Notes: generated by a model from the letters alone, not told the origin. Positions 25,923 through 34,027 are shown, numbered from the stretch's first letter. The stretch: DNA of 34,309 bases from Candidatus Colivivens caballi (GCA_018065565.1 JAGHSZ010000137.1:1-34309); one strand, 5' to 3'. Numbers and translations are program-made.

Positions 25923-26831
25923 TTATTCAATGACACCGATAATTTCTTTCAAATCACTGCATCGGTGGCTGTCGAGCCAGTTGCTGATGCCATCGGCGAC
26001 CTTTACGCTGATGGCTGGGTCGATGAAGTTGCCTGTTCCGATTTCAATCGCTGATGCTCCTGCCATGAAGAACTCGATGGCGTCCTCGGCTGTCATGATG
26101 CCTCCCAGTCCGATGACTGGTATGCCAACTGCCTTTGCCACCTGATAGACACAACGGACTGCAACCGGACGTATGGCGGGTCCGCTCAGTCCTCCTGTCT
26201 TGATGCTGAGACGGGGCTTGCGGCGCTCTATGTCAATCGACATGCCCATCAATGTGTTGATGAGGCTGACGGCATCGGCACCTGCATCCTCAACACTGCG
26301 GGCAATGTCGGCTATGCTTGTGACATTGGGTGACAGTTTCACGATGAGTGTCTTGGAATATGCTTTGCGGACGGCTTTCACCACCTGGCTTGCGCCCTCG
26401 GTTGTCACTCCGAATGCCATGCCACCCTGACGGACATTTGGACAGGAGATGTTGAGTTCGATGGCAGGGATGTTGTCGAGTTCATTGATGCGGGCTGCAC
26501 ATTCGGCATAGTCCTCGGGACAGGAACCCGACACATTGACAATCATGTTTGTGCGGATGTCCTTGATCTGAGGGTATATGTGCTGGCAGAAGTAATCGAC
26601 GCCTTTGTTCTGCAATCCCACACAGTTGAGCATTCCCTGCGGAGTCTCAGCCATGCGTGGGTAGTCGTTTCCTTCACGGGGATTGAGGGTTGTGCCCTTG
26701 ACGATGACAGCCCCGATGTCTTCGAGGTTGACAAGGTCGGCAAATTCGAGTCCGTAGCCGAATGTGCCTGATGCAGTCATCACGGGGGTCTTCATCTGCA
26801 ACCCTGCTATATTTACTGAAATGTTAGCCAT
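25923..26831 (-). CDS. pyrD: Dihydroorotate dehydrogenase catalytic subunit (class 1B)
   Basis: A 302-residue TIM-barrel flavoprotein that oxidises dihydroorotate to orotate in pyrimidine synthesis. FMN and substrate residues are visible: SGTFGYG (21-27), K45 in [19 protein letters not shown] (69-75), the active-site base C130 (ELNISCPNV) and LSPNV (166-170). A cysteine base marks class 1. The partner gene pyrK lies 42 nt upstream in the same direction, so the enzyme is the NAD-dependent PyrD-PyrK type (1B). It is cytoplasmic. The start at ATG 26831 gives [17 protein letters not shown], normal for the family. Confidence 0.96.
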   Translation of the reverse strand: MANISVNIAGLQMKTPVMTASGTFGYGLEFADLVNLEDIGAVIVKGTTLNPREGNDYPRMAETPQGMLNCVGLQNKGVDYFCQHIYPQIKDIRTNMIVNVSGSCPEDYAECAARINELDNIPAIELNISCPNVRQGGMAFGVTTEGASQVVKAVRKAYSKTLIVKLSPNVTSIADIARSVEDAGADAVSLINTLMGMSIDIERRKPRLSIKTGGLSGPAIRPVAVRCVYQVAKAVGIPVIGLGGIMTAEDAIEFFMAGASAIEIGTGNFIDPAISVKVADGISNWLDSHRCSDLKEIIGVIE

Positions 26832-26873
26832 GTTGTTTTAGGGGAAGTTACCAATTGAGTGTTTTAGTGGATG

Positions 26874-27638
26874 TTACCAATTGAGTTCTTGCACATCGAA
26901 CACTGGTCCTTGCTTGCATACGCAGACATTGCCCTTGACGGTCTTTTCCACGCAGCACAGACAGGCTCCAAGTCCGCACGCCATCATGTTTTCGAGCGAG
27001 ACTTCACAGCGGATGCAGTGTTCCTTTGAATACTTTGCCACTGCCATCATCATGGGTTTGGGTCCGCAGACACTGATACGGTCGAAATCGGGCTTTTGCA
27101 GCAGTGAATGCTGTGTGACAAAACCTTGTTCGCCCATAGAGCCGTCTTCGGTAGTGACATACACTTTGCCAAGTGCCTCAAAGCGGTCGAGCATCAGCAT
27201 GTTGTCGCGGCTGCGGCCACCGAGCAGGAACTGAGGCTGGGCACCTGCTTCACAGAGCTGGCGACCATATTCGAGCAGTGGTGCAATGCCGACACCTCCT
27301 CCCACAAGCAGCACTTTCTCACCGGCTCTGCCACGAGTGAATCCGTTGCCCAGGGGGAACAGGACATTGAGGCGGTCGCCAGCACGAAGCTGTGAGAGGC
27401 TACGGGTGCCTTCGCCCACTACATGTATGAGCAGATGGAGCTCGTTGCGCTGGGTGTCAACATAGTTGACTGAAATAGGACGGCGGAGGAAAGTCGAGGG
27501 ACTACCATCGACACGGATTTCCACAAACTGTCCACCGAGTATTTCGCCTAATGGTTCTGTGTCGGTCAGCCGAAGAAGCACATACCCTGGACTGGGGTAC
27601 TCGACAGCGGCAACAAGCAGGTCTTTACATTGTTTCAT
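26874..27638 (-). CDS. pyrK: Dihydroorotate dehydrogenase electron-transfer subunit
   Basis: A 254-residue iron-sulfur flavoprotein that passes electrons from dihydroorotate dehydrogenase to NAD. The FAD-binding motif is LRRPIS (51-56), the NAD domain begins at LVGGGVGIAPLLE (111-123), and the 2Fe-2S ligands are C221, C226, C229 and C241 (ACGLGACLCCV, then VCKQGPVFD). Length and ligand spacing match PyrK. It precedes pyrD in the transcript with a 42-nt gap. No clear promoter box was found in the repeat-rich DNA upstream. Confidence 0.95.
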   Translation of the reverse strand: MKQCKDLLVAAVEYPSPGYVLLRLTDTEPLGEILGGQFVEIRVDGSPSTFLRRPISVNYVDTQRNELHLLIHVVGEGTRSLSQLRAGDRLNVLFPLGNGFTRGRAGEKVLLVGGGVGIAPLLEYGRQLCEAGAQPQFLLGGRSRDNMLMLDRFEALGKVYVTTEDGSMGEQGFVTQHSLLQKPDFDRISVCGPKPMMMAVAKYSKEHCIRCEVSLENMMACGLGACLCCVEKTVKGNVCVCKQGPVFDVQELNW

Positions 27639-27652
27639 TCGATTATTATTTA

Positions 27653-27759
27653 GAAGTGAAGAGTGAAAAGTGAAAAGTTAAAATTTAGGCTGTTAGCTGT
27701 TGGCCATTAGCCATTGGCTTCTTTTCACTTGCGCAGCACCCACGCTAATGGCTAATGGC
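27653..27759. repeat. GTGAAAAG repeats and a 16-bp inverted repeat
   Basis: AGTGAAGAGTGAAAAGTGAA and its neighbours (27653-27680) form a short purine-rich tandem repeat also seen near 34177-34212. An imperfect inverted repeat follows: 27703-27718 pairs with 27744-27759 (15 of 16), arms built of GCCATTAGCC units. No clean T-run marks it as a terminator for the nuclease gene. Confidence 0.6.
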
Positions 27760-27806
27760 TAAAAACAGATGCGGTGTGTCCCCTTCCTTTCAGTCCCCGG
27801 TCGGCA

Positions 27807-28556
27807 TCAGATGCCCCATGCAGCAGGTCGGCATTCTGCCTCGATGCGTCGTTCGGTGGCATCGTCGAGCTGTGGGAAGAAGTCGAAGCCAGTGATTCGT
27901 TCCACGGCATCGACCGTCACGGCATGGTCGCGCAGGTCGTCGTTGACATTCTTGTTGTCGTAGATGAATCCGATGGCCTTGGGTTTCTGCCCCATCATGA
28001 GCACCACCTTGAAGAACTGGTCGGGCACAGCCACGCGCATGTTCTTGCGTTTGCCGATGCGCTGCGAGTTGGCGTTGCGGTAGATAGGTCCTGCCACCAC
28101 ATATATTTTCTTATAGTTTCTTGCCCATGAACGGCACTGGATTTCGAGGTCGTTCCATGCCCCGATGTTCAGCCCATGGTTTTGCGGGCACATGTTGGTC
28201 ATGTAGAAGCACTCGGTCATTGCAGTCAGCGACTGTCGGTTGTCGGCAGCAGGACACATGTGTCCGCGGTCGTAGCGTGAGCCGGAATAGTCGCTGTGCT
28301 TCACTCGGTAGCGTGACGGAATCTGTGGATCGACATCGAAGTAGTCGGTTCGCTTGGTGTTGCCGTTCACGCGGTCGGGTGTCAGGCACCATGCCACATA
28401 GTTTGGTGTGAGGCGGTCGGTGTTGAACGAACAGATGTATGCGGTGTGTTTCAACAGTATCTCTCCCTTCACCGGTGCTGGCTTCTCCATCTGTGCCAGA
28501 GCGGTCAGACACGATGCCACACATAGGTAAATGAAGAGTAAGGACATTTTTTTCAT
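27807..28556 (-). CDS. Secreted DNA/RNA non-specific endonuclease
   Basis: A 249-residue nuclease of the NucA/NUC1 beta-beta-alpha-metal type. A signal peptide (MKKMSLLFIYLCVASCLTALA) sends it out of the cytoplasm. The active-site motif is DRGHMCPAADN (96-106), with H99 as general base. The metal ligand is expected at N130 in NHGLNIGAWNDLE. Six or more cysteines in the mature protein fit an exported, disulfide-bonded fold. It would degrade extracellular or periplasmic DNA and RNA, giving nucleotides for uptake or clearing DNA. It lies upstream of pyrK on the same strand, 168 nt away across repeats, so co-transcription is uncertain. Confidence 0.92.
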   Translation of the reverse strand: MKKMSLLFIYLCVASCLTALAQMEKPAPVKGEILLKHTAYICSFNTDRLTPNYVAWCLTPDRVNGNTKRTDYFDVDPQIPSRYRVKHSDYSGSRYDRGHMCPAADNRQSLTAMTECFYMTNMCPQNHGLNIGAWNDLEIQCRSWARNYKKIYVVAGPIYRNANSQRIGKRKNMRVAVPDQFFKVVLMMGQKPKAIGFIYDNKNVNDDLRDHAVTVDAVERITGFDFFPQLDDATERRIEAECRPAAWGI

Positions 28557-28587
28557 ATCGGTTGATGCATTTTTTCGGGGTTATCAA

Positions 28588-28617
28588 TTGTCAGTTATCA
28601 ATTATTTTGTACCTTTG
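28588..28617 (+). promoter_or_regulatory. Promoter of tRNA-Thr
   Basis: TTG at 28588-28590, a 19-nt spacer, then TACCTTTG at 28610-28617. The tRNA begins 11 nt after the -7 box. The spacer holds TTATCAATTATTT (28595-28607), the same element in the same position as at the rlmD promoter. Confidence 0.6.
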
Positions 28618-28628
28618 CAACCGCAAAT

Positions 28629-28701
<73 letters not shown>

Positions 28702-28710
28702 CACCTTCCA

Positions 28711-28749
28711 CCTCTAAATCCTTCGTCACAGGGTTTAGGGGTTTTTGTT
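28711..28749 (+). terminator. Intrinsic terminator after tRNA-Thr
   Basis: An 11-bp stem (CCTCTAAATCC at 28711-28721 with GGGTTTAGGGG at 28731-28741, two G-U pairs), a 9-nt loop, then TTTTTGTT. It starts 9 nt after the tRNA. Confidence 0.8.
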
Positions 28750-28804
28750 TCTGCAATGGTTTTAGTCCTCTCACAGGGTAAGGCTGATGACGGGGGTGTG
28801 GGAA

Positions 28805-31800
28805 TCAATACCACTGTATGCTGCTTGCATAGTTTGACTTCTTCTCATACTTCAAGGCATCGGTCAGCGTACTGGCATTGGCTCGCATTGAGATGTGGTA
28901 TGAGGTGTATGGACCGAAGACAAATCCCGCTGAAATGTTGAAGCAGTGCATGTCGCGCGACACATTGACTGTGGTCATTGAGATTTTGTGTTCGTTGAAG
29001 TCGTATCCTGATGAGAAATTGATGTTCCAGCTTGATGAAGGCTTGATGCTGCCCGAGAAGTTGAGGTTCTGGGTGAAGCGGTATGGATAGCGCATGGTTC
29101 TGACATTGATTTTGGCAGAACGGTCTTCGCTCATCGTGATGCCGTATGAGATGGAGAACGACCAAGGGATGGCAAACTTCATGTATCCGTCGGCATCGAG
29201 TCCGTCGGTCGTCGTGTTGTCGTCGTCACGGTCGAGTGCGCCAGCCGATGCGAGCGGTGATTCGCTGTCGTCGTCGGCATCTTCGTCGGTCTCGGTCGTT
29301 TCCTCTTCATCGACTTTCTTGCCGAGCAGTTTCAGTATGGAGTCGCGAATCTTCTTGAACGACTGATTATTGAATGTGTAGGAGAAGTTCTTGCTCATGC
29401 CCTGATAACGGCCGAAACGGCCATACGACCATTCGGTGCGGTCGCCGACCACCACATTGCCGTTCTTGTCGAACTCGTAGGCGTATGTGTTGAACACGGC
29501 ACGGGTGTTCAACTGGAACTTGCCCCATTTCAGTCGGAGGTTCATCGACAGGTCGCTCCACGGCTGACGCTTTGCTGCCAGATTGTACGACAGGCTGGCA
29601 CTGAGGTCGTCGATGATGCTCACCTTCTTGATGGAGTCGTTCGAGTCCTTGATTTTCATTTCAAGGTTGTTGGCAACATTGAAGCTGATGGAACCCGTCT
29701 TGCCCTTTGACACGCCGCCATACAGTGAACTTGAATAAGGTGAATACTCCACGAGCGACACATTGCCGTCGAGGTCGGTCTTGGTGTATGTCTTCCAGTA
29801 GCCATAGTGGTGTGCGCCAAAGTCAGGGGCATAGCTGAACGACACCTGAGGCGTGATCACATGGCGTATCTTCTGAATCTTGTCGCCAAATATCTTCTTG
29901 TTTGGCACGAAGAAACCGTAGAGCTTGGTGTTTGCTGAAACCGACAGGTTGTAGTTGAACACACGGTTGAAGCCATAGATGGTGTCGTTGACAACTCGCT
30001 GTGCCGCATTGTCCCAGCTCTGTTCGATGCGGTTGGTGTACCAGCGTTCGGTGTAGTTGAACGAAGGTGTCACATTGATGTAGTTGAGCAGATTGAATGA
30101 AGCGCTGATTGGTATGGTGTGCTTCATGCCGTTGCGCCAGTCCTTCACCAAGCTGCTTTTCATCAGCATGTCCTCCTTGGTGTTGATGCTGTTGGAGAGT
30201 GTACCGGTGTAGTTCATGCTGATTTTCTCGTACCAGCGCTCCTTGCCGGCAGCACGCTTCCGCTTGAATGGATAGAAGCGGTTGAGGCTGATGCTGAGGT
30301 TTGGCAGTGTGAGCGACAGTGTGGAGTCGCGCATGTTCTGTGAGATGTTGAACGATGACGACAGCGAGAGTCCAATCTTAGGGAATGTCCGTGAATAGCT
30401 CACACTTGATGTACGGGTGCTCTGTGCATAGCTTGTCGGATTGTACAGGCTCGACAGGTTGTTCTTCTCATAGCTCTGGGTGGCGAAGTTGACACTTGCC
30501 GAGAACGAGCTGTTGGGACTTGCCTTGGAGTCCTGGCGGTGCGACCACTGAATCTTGAAGTTTGTGGCCTTGGAGTAGTCGGGAAGGTTCTTCTCGCCGT
30601 TCACCGTCACCTGATAGTTGAAATAGAAGTTGCCCGAATACTTGTAGCGTCGGTTGTAAGTGGTCTGAGCAGCCACGCCCCACGACCCCTTGGTGAAGAT
30701 TTCGCCAGTGAGTTTGAGGTCGATGTTGTCGTTGATGGCAAAGTAGTAGCCTCCGTCGCGCAGATAGAATCCGCGGGTCGATTCGTCACCGTATGACGGC
30801 ATGATGAATCCCGACGAGTAACTGCTGGTGAACGGGAAATAGGCGAATGGTATGGCGAGTGGCAGCGGCACATCCTCGATGACCAGCCACGCAGGTCCGG
30901 TGAAGATGTCCTTGCCCGTATGTGCCTTTGCACGCGACAGGGCGATGTAGAAGTGCGGATGTGGTTCGTCGCAGGTGGTGTAGCGGCCGTGACGCAGGTA
31001 GAGTTCGTTGTCCTTGCCCTTCTTCGACTCCTCGCTGTAAAGGAAGCCCTCGTCCTGCTCCGTCTCGACTTCCGAGATGAAGCCCTTGCGGGTCTCGAAG
31101 TTGTAGTCCATCTGCTTCGACACATACTCGTCGCTGCCCTGCTTAAACACAGGTTTGCCCTGCATCACTCCCAACGAGTCCTCCACACCCACGGCATGTA
31201 CGATGGACGAGTCCATGTTCATGGTGATGTTCTCGGCAGTGAGCTGCATGTCGGTGTAGTTCACCTTGCCGTCGCCATAGAGGTAGGCGTTCTTGGTGTC
31301 GAGGAAAAAGACGATGGAGTCCTTGGCTTCGTATGCCACTGGCTCGTCGAGTGCCGACTCTTTCTTGGTTGCCCTGATGGAGTCCTCGGCGGCTGCCACC
31401 GAGTCGTTCCACTGTATGGCGTTGGGATTGCCGTCGTCGATGCCACGCTCACGGTCGAACTGTGCTTTGAGCGAGTCGAGGTGACTCAGCGTGCGGATGG
31501 CGGTGGTGTCGAGTATGGCTGCCGTGTCGCGAGGGATGGCGGTGCTGTCGGTCATGGTCGCTGCGCCGAGACTGTCAGTTGCCTCCTGCCCTGCCACTGC
31601 TGCCGTTGCAGGTTCCACGGACGTGTTTCCCGAAATGCTCCCTGTGCTCACGGCGGTGTCAGCCACTGCCATCGGTGCGGGCACAACGGTCGGACGGACG
31701 GCAGACGGCTGCTGCCCATCGCGGGAGCCTCCATCCACAATCTGCCGACTGGCCACACATGAAGCCAGCAGCAACAACGACATCAATATGCTGTAATAGT

Positions 31801-31807
31801 GTTTCAA
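28805..31807 (-). CDS. lptD: Putative LPS-assembly protein LptD (Bacteroidetes type)
   Basis: A 1000-residue outer-membrane protein. The N-terminus is a signal sequence with a lipobox-like LLLLASC, followed by a long low-complexity linker rich in T, A, V and D (about 25-130). An OstA-like domain follows (about 160-330: TKNAYLYGDGKVNYTDMQLT, AENITMNMDSS). The remainder (about 335-1000) is a large beta-barrel with alternating aromatic strands and ends in YASSIQWY. A run of acidic residues (DEEETTETDEDADDD, about 815-835) forms a loop. LptD inserts lipopolysaccharide into the outer leaflet of the outer membrane with LptE. Bacteroidetes members are distant from E. coli LptD, so the exact role rests on family assignment. 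Confidence 0.88.
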   Translation of the reverse strand: MKHYYSILMSLLLLASCVASRQIVDGGSRDGQQPSAVRPTVVPAPMAVADTAVSTGSISGNTSVEPATAAVAGQEATDSLGAATMTDSTAIPRDTAAILDTTAIRTLSHLDSLKAQFDRERGIDDGNPNAIQWNDSVAAAEDSIRATKKESALDEPVAYEAKDSIVFFLDTKNAYLYGDGKVNYTDMQLTAENITMNMDSSIVHAVGVEDSLGVMQGKPVFKQGSDEYVSKQMDYNFETRKGFISEVETEQDEGFLYSEESKKGKDNELYLRHGRYTTCDEPHPHFYIALSRAKAHTGKDIFTGPAWLVIEDVPLPLAIPFAYFPFTSSYSSGFIMPSYGDESTRGFYLRDGGYYFAINDNIDLKLTGEIFTKGSWGVAAQTTYNRRYKYSGNFYFNYQVTVNGEKNLPDYSKATNFKIQWSHRQDSKASPNSSFSASVNFATQSYEKNNLSSLYNPTSYAQSTRTSSVSYSRTFPKIGLSLSSSFNISQNMRDSTLSLTLPNLSISLNRFYPFKRKRAAGKERWYEKISMNYTGTLSNSINTKEDMLMKSSLVKDWRNGMKHTIPISASFNLLNYINVTPSFNYTERWYTNRIEQSWDNAAQRVVNDTIYGFNRVFNYNLSVSANTKLYGFFVPNKKIFGDKIQKIRHVITPQVSFSYAPDFGAHHYGYWKTYTKTDLDGNVSLVEYSPYSSSLYGGVSKGKTGSISFNVANNLEMKIKDSNDSIKKVSIIDDLSASLSYNLAAKRQPWSDLSMNLRLKWGKFQLNTRAVFNTYAYEFDKNGNVVVGDRTEWSYGRFGRYQGMSKNFSYTFNNQSFKKIRDSILKLLGKKVDEEETTETDEDADDDSESPLASAGALDRDDDNTTTDGLDADGYMKFAIPWSFSISYGITMSEDRSAKINVRTMRYPYRFTQNLNFSGSIKPSSSWNINFSSGYDFNEHKISMTTVNVSRDMHCFNISAGFVFGPYTSYHISMRANASTLTDALKYEKKSNYASSIQWY

Positions 31808-31937
31808 GTTCGTTTTATTCTCTCTCTCGTTCTCTTTTCGTTTCAGTCGGGGTGGTCACGCTCTCCACTCTCAACTAAAACCCCTCTTAGCCTCCGTGTC
31901 GGCGTGCAGGGTGGCGCGATAGACCCCAAAATCCGTG

Positions 31938-31945
31938 CAAAGTTA
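31938..31945 (-). promoter_or_regulatory. -7 box of the lptD promoter
   Basis: TAACTTTG on the minus strand, 130 nt before the lptD start. A TTTTG lies 16 nt upstream, slightly closer than usual. The long leader shows no recognised riboswitch. Confidence 0.45.
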
Positions 31946-32298
31946 CGAAATAAATAGCAAACAAAAGGTCTGTTTTCACCTTTTTCTTCTTTTATATATG
32001 GCTATATCATGTTTTACATAGGCCATATCATGAAATGGGTGGCAAGTTTTCACTGTTGCGGCACGGAAAAGCGTCGATGTCAGCCGTCCGGTGCACCCTG
32101 TCGGTCGGAGTGTGTATGCGAACCGTTGCAGTCAGTCTGCATTTATCCGAGGCGAACTACCCGATGCCTCTTGCTTCATTCGTGCAAACCGAAAAGGGGT
32201 ACTCCCCATTTTAACATTTCGGTCAATTCATGATAAAATGCACAACTGACTGCAAATCTTTATCTTGTACTTTTTATATACAGTCAAAACAGGGTGCA

Positions 32299-32433
32299 GT
32301 TAACCAGTTAACCAGTTAACCGAGAACGCTACCATCATCACAAGCGACAACAAGTCACCGAATACTAACTAAAACAAAACAGGATTATTGTCTGATGACT
32401 GGAAGTAATTGGTTAACTGGTTAACAGGTTAAC
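32299..32433. repeat. Inverted repeats of GTTAAC units (23 bp)
   Basis: Left arm 32299-32321 is three GTTAACCA-type units of 8-bp period. Right arm 32411-32433 is its reverse complement with one mismatch. An 89-nt segment lies between. The left copy is preceded by GGGTGCA, as in the repeats bounding the HU cassette. Confidence 0.85.
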
Positions 32434-32508
32434 TCACACTGTATGCAGTTTACAATTATATGCGCACTCAAATTGTAACATCCAGCGTACAAATGCATTA
32501 ACACTTTC

Positions 32509-32640
32509 ATGAATCAAAAAGACCAAATGTTAATTATCGTTAAAACGAAGAGAAAGCAGTGGTTGGAGTGGTTTTATCAACACATATTTTACATGCTGTT
32601 GCAGCCGGTCACTCTCCTATACACCGCTGTCGATGTATAA
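32509..32640 (+). CDS. Possible small hydrophobic protein (43 aa)
   Basis: ATG 32509 to TAA 32638-32640. The product starts basic and polar (MNQKDQMLIIVKTKRKQWLE) and ends hydrophobic (FYMLLQPVTLLYTAVDV), a plausible amphipathic or membrane peptide. No promoter or Shine-Dalgarno site is evident and no family is recognised. It may be fortuitous. Confidence 0.25.
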   Translation: MNQKDQMLIIVKTKRKQWLEWFYQHIFYMLLQPVTLLYTAVDV

Positions 32641-32680
32641 TGTAAATCACTGTTGCAAAGTGGAGTTTGCAAAACGATTC

Positions 32681-32726
32681 TGACTAACTATATATATAAT
32701 ATATATATTACATATATAGTTAGTCA
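32681..32726. repeat. Perfect 15-bp palindromic hairpin, AT-rich
   Basis: Arms TGACTAACTATATAT (32681-32695) and its exact reverse complement (32712-32726) enclose a 16-nt loop that is itself almost all A and T. No T-run follows. It could form a cruciform or a transcript hairpin. Confidence 0.85.
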
Positions 32727-32752
32727 GGCCAGCGAGCGACAATGTGCATAGT

Positions 32753-32779
32753 GGTGCAATTAACAGTTAACAATTAACA
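32753..32779 (+). repeat. Left inverted repeat of the HU/smalltalk cassette (27 bp)
   Basis: GGTGCAATTAACAGTTAACA and the seven bases after it match the reverse complement of 34038-34064 at 26 of 27 positions. The 52-aa ORF starts 6 nt beyond it. Confidence 0.85.
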
Positions 32780-32785
32780 GGACAA

Positions 32786-32944
32786 ATGAAACAAACGATT
32801 TTGCGTATATTGCTGAATGCGTGGCTGTTGCCCACACGGCTCAGCGCACGGCAGATTGAGCGCCACGCCATCGACAATGCCGAAGGCATGGCGGTGTGGG
32901 TGGTTGCCCTGCTGATTTTCGCCATAATCCGCCACTACATTTAG
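32786..32944 (+). CDS. Small membrane protein (52 aa), unrecognised
   Basis: ATG 32786 to TAG 32942-32944. The product begins with a basic amphipathic stretch (MKQTILRILLNAWLLPTRLS), continues ARQIERHAIDNAEG, and ends in one hydrophobic segment (MAVWVVALLIFAIIRHYI, residues 35-52) that fits a single membrane span. Codon use is GC-rich like the neighbouring HU gene. It lies between the left 27-bp repeat and the HU promoter. I do not recognise a family. The coherent composition and position inside the cassette make it more likely real than chance. Confidence 0.5.
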   Translation: MKQTILRILLNAWLLPTRLSARQIERHAIDNAEGMAVWVVALLIFAIIRHYI

Positions 32945-32955
32945 CGGCAGATTTC

Positions 32956-32986
32956 TTGGCGGTACAGACTTTTTTCCCTATCTTTG
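32956..32986 (+). promoter_or_regulatory. Promoter of the HU gene
   Basis: TTG at 32956-32958, a 20-nt spacer, then TATCTTTG at 32979-32986. The HU start is 172 nt downstream, giving an unusually long and structured leader. Confidence 0.6.
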
Positions 32987-33001
32987 CATCAGCGTGACAG
33001 A

Positions 33002-33080
33002 GAGGCAGGGCGCTGCCTCGCCACATGCGCACAACAACGCGCCAGGGTGCGCACAACGACGCGCCAACATCCGCATGTGG
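33002..33080 (+). promoter_or_regulatory. Structured leader of the HU gene
   Basis: Three elements in the untranslated leader: a tight hairpin GAGGCAG/CTGCCTC (33002-33019), an outer stem CCACATGCG (33021-33029) with CGCATGTGG (33072-33080), and within the latter a 19-bp direct repeat (33026-33044 and 33048-33066, 18 of 19 matching) again of exactly 22-bp period. No riboswitch class is recognised. Confidence 0.6.
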
Positions 33081-33158
33081 AGCAGCCTCACAACCGCAGG
33101 CGCACACGCACTGAGACCCTTATCCTTATTCGTTTAACTCCAAAAAAACAACAGTTCT

Positions 33159-33701
33159 ATGGCAAAGTTTAAGAACATCGGAAAAATTCCGTATTCCCTT
33201 GCTGGTCGTAAGAGCCAGTTTTCTGCCACTCCTAATGTGGTGAAGTTCTACGCCACTCTCCAATCAAACGGCACTGTGAACCTCAGTCAGCTGGCAGAGC
33301 ACATGGTTGAGCACGGTTCGAAGTACGACGAGGGCGACATCCTCGCCATCCTCACCAACTGCGTTAACTGTGTGAAGGAAATGCTGCTCATGGGCTACAA
33401 GGTGGAATTTGGCAAGCTCGGCACTTTCGCCAACGCCATCAAGAGCACTGGTGCCGACTCGGCAAGCAACTTCTCTGCAAACAACATCACCCGTCTCCGT
33501 GCTCGTTTCACTCCGGGCGAAGACCTCAAAAACTTCCGCAGCGTGGCACAGTTCGAGTACGTGCCTAACCGCAAGAACCAGGCACTCCTTCTCTCCGCAG
33601 AAAAGGGTGGCGCAGAGGTTATGAACCTCTATCAGCGTGAACAGTCTGGTGGCGGCGGCAACGGCGGCGACGAAGACCCAGAGGACATCACCGAGGAATA
33701 A
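33159..33701 (+). CDS. HU-family DNA-binding protein (HU-related type)
   Basis: A 180-residue relative of HU of the longer Bacteroidetes histone-like type. The HU fold spans about residues 30-125 (LSQLAEHMVEHG, then DILAILTNCVNCVKEMLLMG and YKVEFGKLGTFANAIKS, then RARFTPGEDLKNFR). The tail is low-complexity and acidic (QSGGGGNGGDEDPEDITEE). The usual role is DNA binding and bending; these paralogues are often found in many copies beside smalltalk and amidase genes, but their task is not known. The start at ATG 33159 has no Shine-Dalgarno site. The smalltalk gene follows after 122 nt that hold an 8-bp AGAGTTGG/CCAACTCT hairpin. Confidence 0.9.
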   Translation: MAKFKNIGKIPYSLAGRKSQFSATPNVVKFYATLQSNGTVNLSQLAEHMVEHGSKYDEGDILAILTNCVNCVKEMLLMGYKVEFGKLGTFANAIKSTGADSASNFSANNITRLRARFTPGEDLKNFRSVAQFEYVPNRKNQALLLSAEKGGAEVMNLYQREQSGGGGNGGDEDPEDITEE

Positions 33702-33823
33702 ATCGGTGGTGAGGCAGAGTTGGGGGGACTGTTCCCACGGTCTTTGCCAACTCTCGCCCCTCTCTCTCCGCTTGATTTAAGTCAACAGTTTCACTCACCA
33801 TCAGCACGAAAGGAGGTAACATT

Positions 33824-33958
33824 ATGACCGAAGGAAAACGCGAGCTTATCGGCACGATTGTCAAGATTCTGGTTGCCGTACTCACTGGTATTGCATCCGC
33901 ACTCGGCACTGCATCGTGCATGGCATCGGCTGGAATGCACGGACTGTTTGCTCAATAG
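33824..33958 (+). CDS. Smalltalk protein (44 aa)
   Basis: ATG 33824 to TAG 33956-33958. The sequence (MTEGKRELIGTIVKILVAVL, then TGIASALGTASCMASAG) is a short polar start and one hydrophobic, glycine- and alanine-rich membrane segment, which fits the Bacteroidetes smalltalk family. A near-perfect Shine-Dalgarno AGGAGGT (33811-33817) lies 6 nt before the ATG, rare in this lineage. In the common arrangement an N-acetylmuramoyl-L-alanine amidase gene follows; here a terminator follows at once. Its function is unknown. Confidence 0.85.
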   Translation: MTEGKRELIGTIVKILVAVLTGIASALGTASCMASAGMHGLFAQ

Positions 33959-33993
33959 CATCAACAGGCATACGCTTTTACTAAAACCACAGG

Positions 33994-34027
33994 CAGCATC
34001 GGAATGGCGTTTCCGATGCTGTTTTTC
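33994..34027 (+). terminator. Intrinsic terminator after the smalltalk gene
   Basis: A perfect 11-bp stem (CAGCATCGGAA at 33994-34004 with TTCCGATGCTG at 34011-34021), a 6-nt loop, then TTTTTC. It closes the HU-smalltalk transcript. Confidence 0.9.

Larger units (their letters stand above)
31808..32785. other. 978-nt intergenic region rich in repeats and small ORFs
   Basis: No long gene is present. Seen in it: the lptD promoter box, an unlikely 59-codon ORF (32035-32214), a GGGG-TACT-CCCC hairpin at 32196-32207, the GTTAAC inverted repeats (32299-32321 and 32411-32433), a possible 43-codon ORF (32509-32640), a long AT hairpin (32681-32726) and the left cassette repeat (32753-32779). Two similar 12-mers (GGCTATATCATG at 32000 and GGCCATATCATG at 32021) lie near the left end. 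Confidence 0.7.

Noticed and set aside
30920..31762. Plus-strand ORF of 280 codons antisense to lptD
   Set aside because: It lies entirely opposite the well-supported lptD frame and has the His-, Val- and Cys-rich composition typical of antisense frames in this codon usage.
31808..31937. A riboswitch in the lptD leader
   Set aside because: I could not build any known riboswitch core or a convincing nested stem set in this stretch.
32009..32233. Cysteine-rich ORF of 74 codons
   Set aside because: Composition looks random, it overlaps another small frame (32035-32214) and there is no promoter or relative. Both frames are probably fortuitous.
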